DNA from: Dysgonamonadaceae bacterium | Lineage (GTDB): Bacteria > Bacteroidota > Bacteroidia > Bacteroidales > Azobacteroidaceae | NCBI GenBank assembly: GCA_031256015.1 | Contig: JAIRRK010000174.1 | Coordinates: forward strand, 1 to 19,237 | Reading direction: 5' to 3' | Length of the DNA: 19,237 nucleotides | Shown: positions 16,330-19,237 of the stretch, piece by piece | Layout of the letters: each line of letters opens with the position of its first letter | Numbering within the stretch: position 1 is the first letter of the stretch | Position numbers and translations under genes: made by a program | Notes under the pieces: model-generated | What the model was told of the DNA's origin: nothing | Databases searched by the model: none | The model's input: only the letters and a program-made list of their open reading frames with translations

Positions 16330-18140
16330 TTGGAATATAAATTCTTAATCAAGTCCGCTCGTTTAAGCCTGTTCAGGGAGCGGACGATTTGATTCTTATA
16401 AGCATTATCGTACCAAAAGAAATATTGTCGCTGATTTAACTTCTCTTCTTTGGACTTGGCTGTGTAAACCGGCTTGAGAGTGTACGGATGAACTCCGGAA
16501 TAGAAGATTTCAGTTGCTAAAGTCATCGGAGTAGGGGTGAAGTCCTGCACCTGTTCCAATTGAAAATTTAAACCTTTTGTTTTGACTGCCAACTCTGCCA
16601 TGTCTTCTTCCGTCGAATCGGGATGCGAACTGATAAAATAAGGAATTATCTGTTGTTTCAATTGATACTGTTTATTTATTTTATCGAATATCTTCTTAAA
16701 CTGATGAAATGTCTCAAATTCGGGTTTTCTCATACATTCAAGAGTAGCGGAAGACGTATGTTCCGGAGCAACTTTCAGTCGGCCGGATACATGTTTCGTG
16801 ATTAATTCATGAATGTATTGCAGATTTATTTTGTTTATTTCTCCATCCTCGTACTGATGAACCAACAAATCGTAACGAATACCGCTTCCTATGAAAGACT
16901 TTTTGATACCTCGAATTTTGTCGACTTCCCGATATAAATCAATCAGGGCTTGATGACCGGCATTTAAATTGTGACATATTTCGGGGAAAATACAAGACGG
17001 CTTTTTACACGAATCGCATAGTTTCTTGTTTTTCCCCTCCATCTGATACATATTCGCCGAAGGACCTCCCAAATCGCTTATATATCCTTTGAAATCAGGC
17101 ATGTTCGTAATCTGTTCCGCTTCCCTTAAAATGGACTTTCGGGAACGCGACGAGATAAACTTGCCCTGATGAGCCGAGATGGTACAAAAAGCGCAGCCGC
17201 CGAAACATCCTCTGTGAATCGTGATGGAATGACGAATCATTTCATAAGCCGGAATCGTTTTGTTTTGGTACTTGGGATGAGGCAAACGAGTATAAGGCAA
17301 ATCGAAACACGAATCGATTTCTTCCGTTGTCATCGGAGGATAAGGAGGATTGACAACAATATAACCGTCTCCGGTTTTCTGAATCATTCGTTTCGCTTTT
17401 ATTTTATTCGACTCCTCTTCGATGTGTTTGAAATTCCCGGCTTGTTTTTTCTTGTCTTTCAGGCAATCCTCGTAAGAATAAAGAAAAATATCGTCCTCTT
17501 TCTTTTCCGTTTCCTTCCGGAAATACACCGTTTGAGGAACGGATTTCATCTCGGAAACACTTGCTCCGTTCCGTAACGCAAAACAAATATCTTTAATCGG
17601 TTTTTCCCCTGAACCGTAAATCAGCAAATCGGCTTGAGACGGAATTAAAATACCGGGCAACAGCTTTTCCTGCCAATAATCGTAATGAGATAACCGTCGC
17701 ATGGACGCTTCGATGCCTCCGATAATAACCGGAGTTTCGGGGAACAGTTTTTTAAGAATGGTCGAATAAACAATCGTCGGATATTCCGGCCGCATATCGA
17801 TACGGCCATCCGGAGTATAAGCGTCGTTGGAACGTAAACGTTTGTTTGCCGTGTATTTGTTTACCATGGAATCCATTGCTCCGGCCGAAACTCCGAAGAA
17901 AAGTCGCGGAGTTCCCAACTTTTTGAAATCGCGCAAGTCGTCTCTCCAATTCGGTTGAGGGACAATGGCGACCTTTAAACCGATGGATTCCATTATACGC
18001 CCCAATACCGCCGCCCCGAAAGCCGGATGATCTACATAAGCATCACCGGTAAAGAAGATGACATCCAATTCGTTCCATCCTTTTGCTTCGATTTCTTTCT
18101 TTGTTGTGGGCAGCCAATTGTTTGCTCTTTGTTTTTCCAT
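16326..18140 (-). CDS. ygiQ: YgiQ-family radical SAM protein
   Basis: 604 residues from ATG 18140. The N-terminal part (WLPTTKKEIEAKGWNELDVIFFTGDAYVDHP) is the family signature. The radical SAM cluster motif is C312-x3-C316-x2-C319 in RGCFGGCAFC. A second cysteine cluster lies about 90 residues later (CDSCKKPSCIFPEIC). It should bind one [4Fe-4S] cluster and SAM, with reaction and substrate unknown. The frame is open 33 codons further upstream (to 18239), but those codons cross a terminator hairpin and a promoter box and show no family similarity, so 18140 is the start. It forms an operon with the YgjP-type gene. Confidence 0.95.
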   Translation of the reverse strand: MEKQRANNWLPTTKKEIEAKGWNELDVIFFTGDAYVDHPAFGAAVLGRIMESIGLKVAIVPQPNWRDDLRDFKKLGTPRLFFGVSAGAMDSMVNKYTANKRLRSNDAYTPDGRIDMRPEYPTIVYSTILKKLFPETPVIIGGIEASMRRLSHYDYWQEKLLPGILIPSQADLLIYGSGEKPIKDICFALRNGASVSEMKSVPQTVYFRKETEKKEDDIFLYSYEDCLKDKKKQAGNFKHIEEESNKIKAKRMIQKTGDGYIVVNPPYPPMTTEEIDSCFDLPYTRLPHPKYQNKTIPAYEMIRHSITIHRGCFGGCAFCTISAHQGKFISSRSRKSILREAEQITNMPDFKGYISDLGGPSANMYQMEGKNKKLCDSCKKPSCIFPEICHNLNAGHQALIDLYREVDKIRGIKKSFIGSGIRYDLLVHQYEDGEINKINLQYIHELITKHVSGRLKVAPEHTSSATLECMRKPEFETFHQFKKIFDKINKQYQLKQQIIPYFISSHPDSTEEDMAELAVKTKGLNFQLEQVQDFTPTPMTLATEIFYSGVHPYTLKPVYTAKSKEEKLNQRQYFFWYDNAYKNQIVRSLNRLKRADLIKNLYSK

Positions 18141-18144
18141 GCTG

Positions 18145-18152
18145 CAAAGGTA
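18145..18152 (-). promoter_or_regulatory. Candidate -7 box immediately before ygiQ
   Basis: On the minus strand this reads TACCTTTG followed by CAGC and then the ATG at 18140. It is an exact TAnnTTTG match only 4 bases from the start codon, so the transcript would be leaderless or nearly so. No TTTG is found at the -33 position. A 6-bp inverted repeat, GAAGAA/TTCTTC (18163-18168/18176-18181), lies where the -33 element should be. Confidence 0.55.
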
Positions 18153-18224
18153 TGAAATAAATGAAGAATTAATAGTTCTTCCTCCTCCTTCTTTTTGGCC
18201 TTGAGGCGGCTCGGAGGGGAAAAC

Positions 18225-18252
18225 AAAAAAGGGATACAAGCGATTGTATCCC
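18225..18252 (-). terminator. Rho-independent terminator for the 222-codon unknown gene
   Basis: Read on the minus strand, GGGATACAA and TTGTATCCC form a perfect 9-bp stem with a 4-base loop (stem arms plus 18231-18239 and 18244-18252), followed by six T (plus 18225-18230). It begins 23 bp after the TAA of the 18276-18944 gene. Its orientation supports that gene as the coding strand and separates it from ygiQ. Confidence 0.88.
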
Positions 18253-18275
18253 CCAAAACTTTTTTTCGTTTCCGC

Positions 18276-18944
18276 TTACGGTATTATCGAGTTATAAATT
18301 TCGCTCCAAGGGCCTTTTTCGCCGCGGGTATTTTCCCAGCGCAGGGCGATATACACCGTGCGGCCGCGGTCTTCACCGGTAAACTCAATCGTATAGGGCG
18401 ATGCTGTGTCGAAACCGGAATAAATCAACTTTTCGGGTTCCACGACCGGAACGTCCGAAAAACCCCACCGGATTTCGGCACCGTGTACGCCTTCGGGCTT
18501 ACGACGCTTTTCATTGGCGCTATCATAGAAATAAATACTCAGCCGGCGAATCACCGAGCTGTCAATTCTGAAAAACGGATACCCTTTCGGTATGGGGGCC
18601 GGCGTGCGTCCCTTCTTGTGAATCGGCAGATTCATATTGTCGCGGTCGGAGTCGGTAACGGCGCGATTGTACGTTACGTAAGCTTTCAGGAACATCCGGA
18701 TTGTACTTTTAACCGTATTCCGGGTGTCGTTTTTCGCCTGTACCGCTGCTTTGGTACGTGTTGCGGGATTCATTGCAGCATGGAGTGCCGTTTCGAACGC
18801 CGCAGTCTGCGCATTGAGCGGATGGATTTCCGCAACCGGAATGTTCCATGTTTCATACTTTTGCGAGATATACGCGGTTAAATTTTTAAGCCAAACGAGG
18901 AACTTCTCGTCATTTTCGGGGATAAAATCATTGTAACGAGCCAT
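18276..18944 (-). CDS. Unknown 222-residue protein: helical N-terminal region plus Fn3-like C-terminal region
   Basis: No signal peptide or membrane segment. Residues ~1-100 look helical, ending in VTDSDRDNMNLPIHKK. A Pro-rich linker (RTPAPIPKGYP) follows, then a probable beta-sandwich (~125-222). Its GAEIRWGF, SPYTIEFTGEDRGRTVYIALRWEN and GPWSEIYNSIIP resemble a fibronectin type III-like fold. I recall similar proteins of unknown function in Bacteroidetes, but no named family. Composition differs from the window: 18301-18360 has 36 of 60 G+C and 18541-18600 has 33, against 15 at 13021-13080 in groEL. It has its own terminator, and a 21-bp repeat array begins about 90 bp upstream. Horizontal acquisition is plausible. 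The opposite strand is also largely open (18195-18881), as expected for a GC-rich gene's shadow. Confidence 0.75.
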   Translation of the reverse strand: MARYNDFIPENDEKFLVWLKNLTAYISQKYETWNIPVAEIHPLNAQTAAFETALHAAMNPATRTKAAVQAKNDTRNTVKSTIRMFLKAYVTYNRAVTDSDRDNMNLPIHKKGRTPAPIPKGYPFFRIDSSVIRRLSIYFYDSANEKRRKPEGVHGAEIRWGFSDVPVVEPEKLIYSGFDTASPYTIEFTGEDRGRTVYIALRWENTRGEKGPWSEIYNSIIP

Positions 18945-19036
18945 AATTTATCATTTTTATTTAGGTTAAAAAAAAGAAATTGTCCGGAAAATCCGAAAAA
19001 CGATGAATAATAGTATTTTAATGTAGTCCAACCAAA
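18945..19036. other. AT-rich spacer between the unknown gene and the repeat array
   Basis: 92 bp, A/T-rich with runs of A, containing the palindrome TCCGGA (18983-18988). It should hold the leader and promoter of the minus-strand 222-codon gene, but I find no minus-strand TAnnTTTG box. A TTTG (plus CAAA 19033-19036) lies at the junction with the array and could be a -33 element without a good -7 partner. One minus-strand frame stays open right through it from the array. Confidence 0.4.
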
Positions 19037-19237
19037 CTTTTTCGGGGCTACGAAAATCTTTTTCGGGGCTACGAAAAACTTTCTCGGGGCTACGAAAATC
19101 TTTTTCGGGGCTACGAAAAACTTTCTCGGGGCTACGAAAATCTTTCTTGGGGCTACGAAAAACTTTCTCGGAGCTACGAAAAACTTTCTCGGAGCTACGA
19201 AAAACTTTCTCGGAGCTACGAAAAACTTTCTCGGAGC
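19037..19237. repeat. 21-bp tandem repeat array, nine full copies plus a partial, continuing past the window edge
   Basis: Units start at 19037, 19058, 19079, 19100, 19121, 19142, 19163, 19184 and 19205, with 12 bases of a tenth from 19226. The period is exactly 21 throughout. Each unit contains TTTTTCG, then GGGCTA, then CGAAAA(A), so it can fold as a 6-7-bp hairpin with a 6-base loop; some copies carry one stem mismatch (TTTCTCG). Only four positions vary outright between copies. Units 2+3 are identical to units 4+5 (a 42-bp higher-order repeat), and units 7, 8 and 9 are identical (GGAGCT in place of GGGGCT). There are no unique spacers, so it is not CRISPR. Confidence 0.95.

Noticed and set aside
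17169..17576. 135-codon plus-strand open frame inside ygiQ
   Set aside because: Antisense to the conserved radical SAM region with no recognisable features; treated as a shadow.
18141..18239. N-terminal extension of YgiQ from 18239
   Set aside because: It would be translated through the terminator of the neighbouring gene and the -7 box, and the family N-terminus begins at 18140.
18195..18881. Long plus-strand open frame of 228 codons opposite the unknown gene
   Set aside because: It lies antisense to the 18276-18944 gene, crosses that gene's terminator, and has no family-like or structural pattern. The minus-strand gene has an oriented terminator, Fn3-like motifs and remembered homologues. 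GC-rich genes commonly leave the opposite strand open.
19037..19237. CRISPR array
   Set aside because: Units are contiguous with no unique spacers, the period is 21 bp, and no cas genes are nearby.

Overview
The window looks like a chromosomal segment from a Bacteroidetes bacterium, most likely order Bacteroidales. The evidence is the protein families (a DUF1599-like tandem protein, a DoxX/MauE-like fusion, a DUF4834-like small protein, a Bacteroidetes-style NDP kinase with a KPCT motif), the gene order, the near absence of Shine-Dalgarno sequences, and several sites matching the Bacteroidetes promoter -7 box TAnnTTTG. I cannot resolve genus. Most of the sequence is AT-rich housekeeping DNA. 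The last ~1 kb differs in character.

Layout. (1) 1-3971: rod-shape/elongasome operon on +: mreC 3' end, mreD, mrdA (PBP2) and rodA, all overlapping. (2) 4058-5511: ndk behind its own candidate promoter, then a secreted M23-LysM peptidase, closed by a near-perfect 38-bp terminator hairpin. (3) 5614-9313: a tight five-gene operon (DUF1599-like, DoxX-like fusion, tpiA, SPOR-domain protein, folE). (4) 9310-11795: DUF4834-like small membrane protein (-), hisS (+) and a SAM methyltransferase (-). (5) 12067-14007: groES-groEL, preceded by a palindrome and candidate promoter and followed by two hairpins. (6) 14311-15775: ECF-type sigma factor, a one-TM anti-sigma-like protein and a Spy/CpxP-like periplasmic protein, which together look like an envelope-sensing signalling unit. 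(7) 15772-18140 on -: ygiQ radical SAM protein and a YgjP-type metalloprotease, overlapping by 4 bp. (8) 18225-19237: a GC-rich 222-codon gene of unknown function (-) with its own terminator. A 21-bp tandem repeat array lies upstream of it and runs off the right edge.

How the parts relate. Regions 1 and 2 are largely cell-wall synthesis and remodelling. Region 3 mixes glycolysis (tpiA), pterin synthesis (folE) and three poorly understood envelope or nucleotide-related proteins. Region 6 is probably a self-contained stress regulator. The most unusual part is region 8: a compositionally distinct gene of unknown function next to a hairpin-forming heptad-length repeat. I treat it as the best candidate for something undescribed, without assigning a function.
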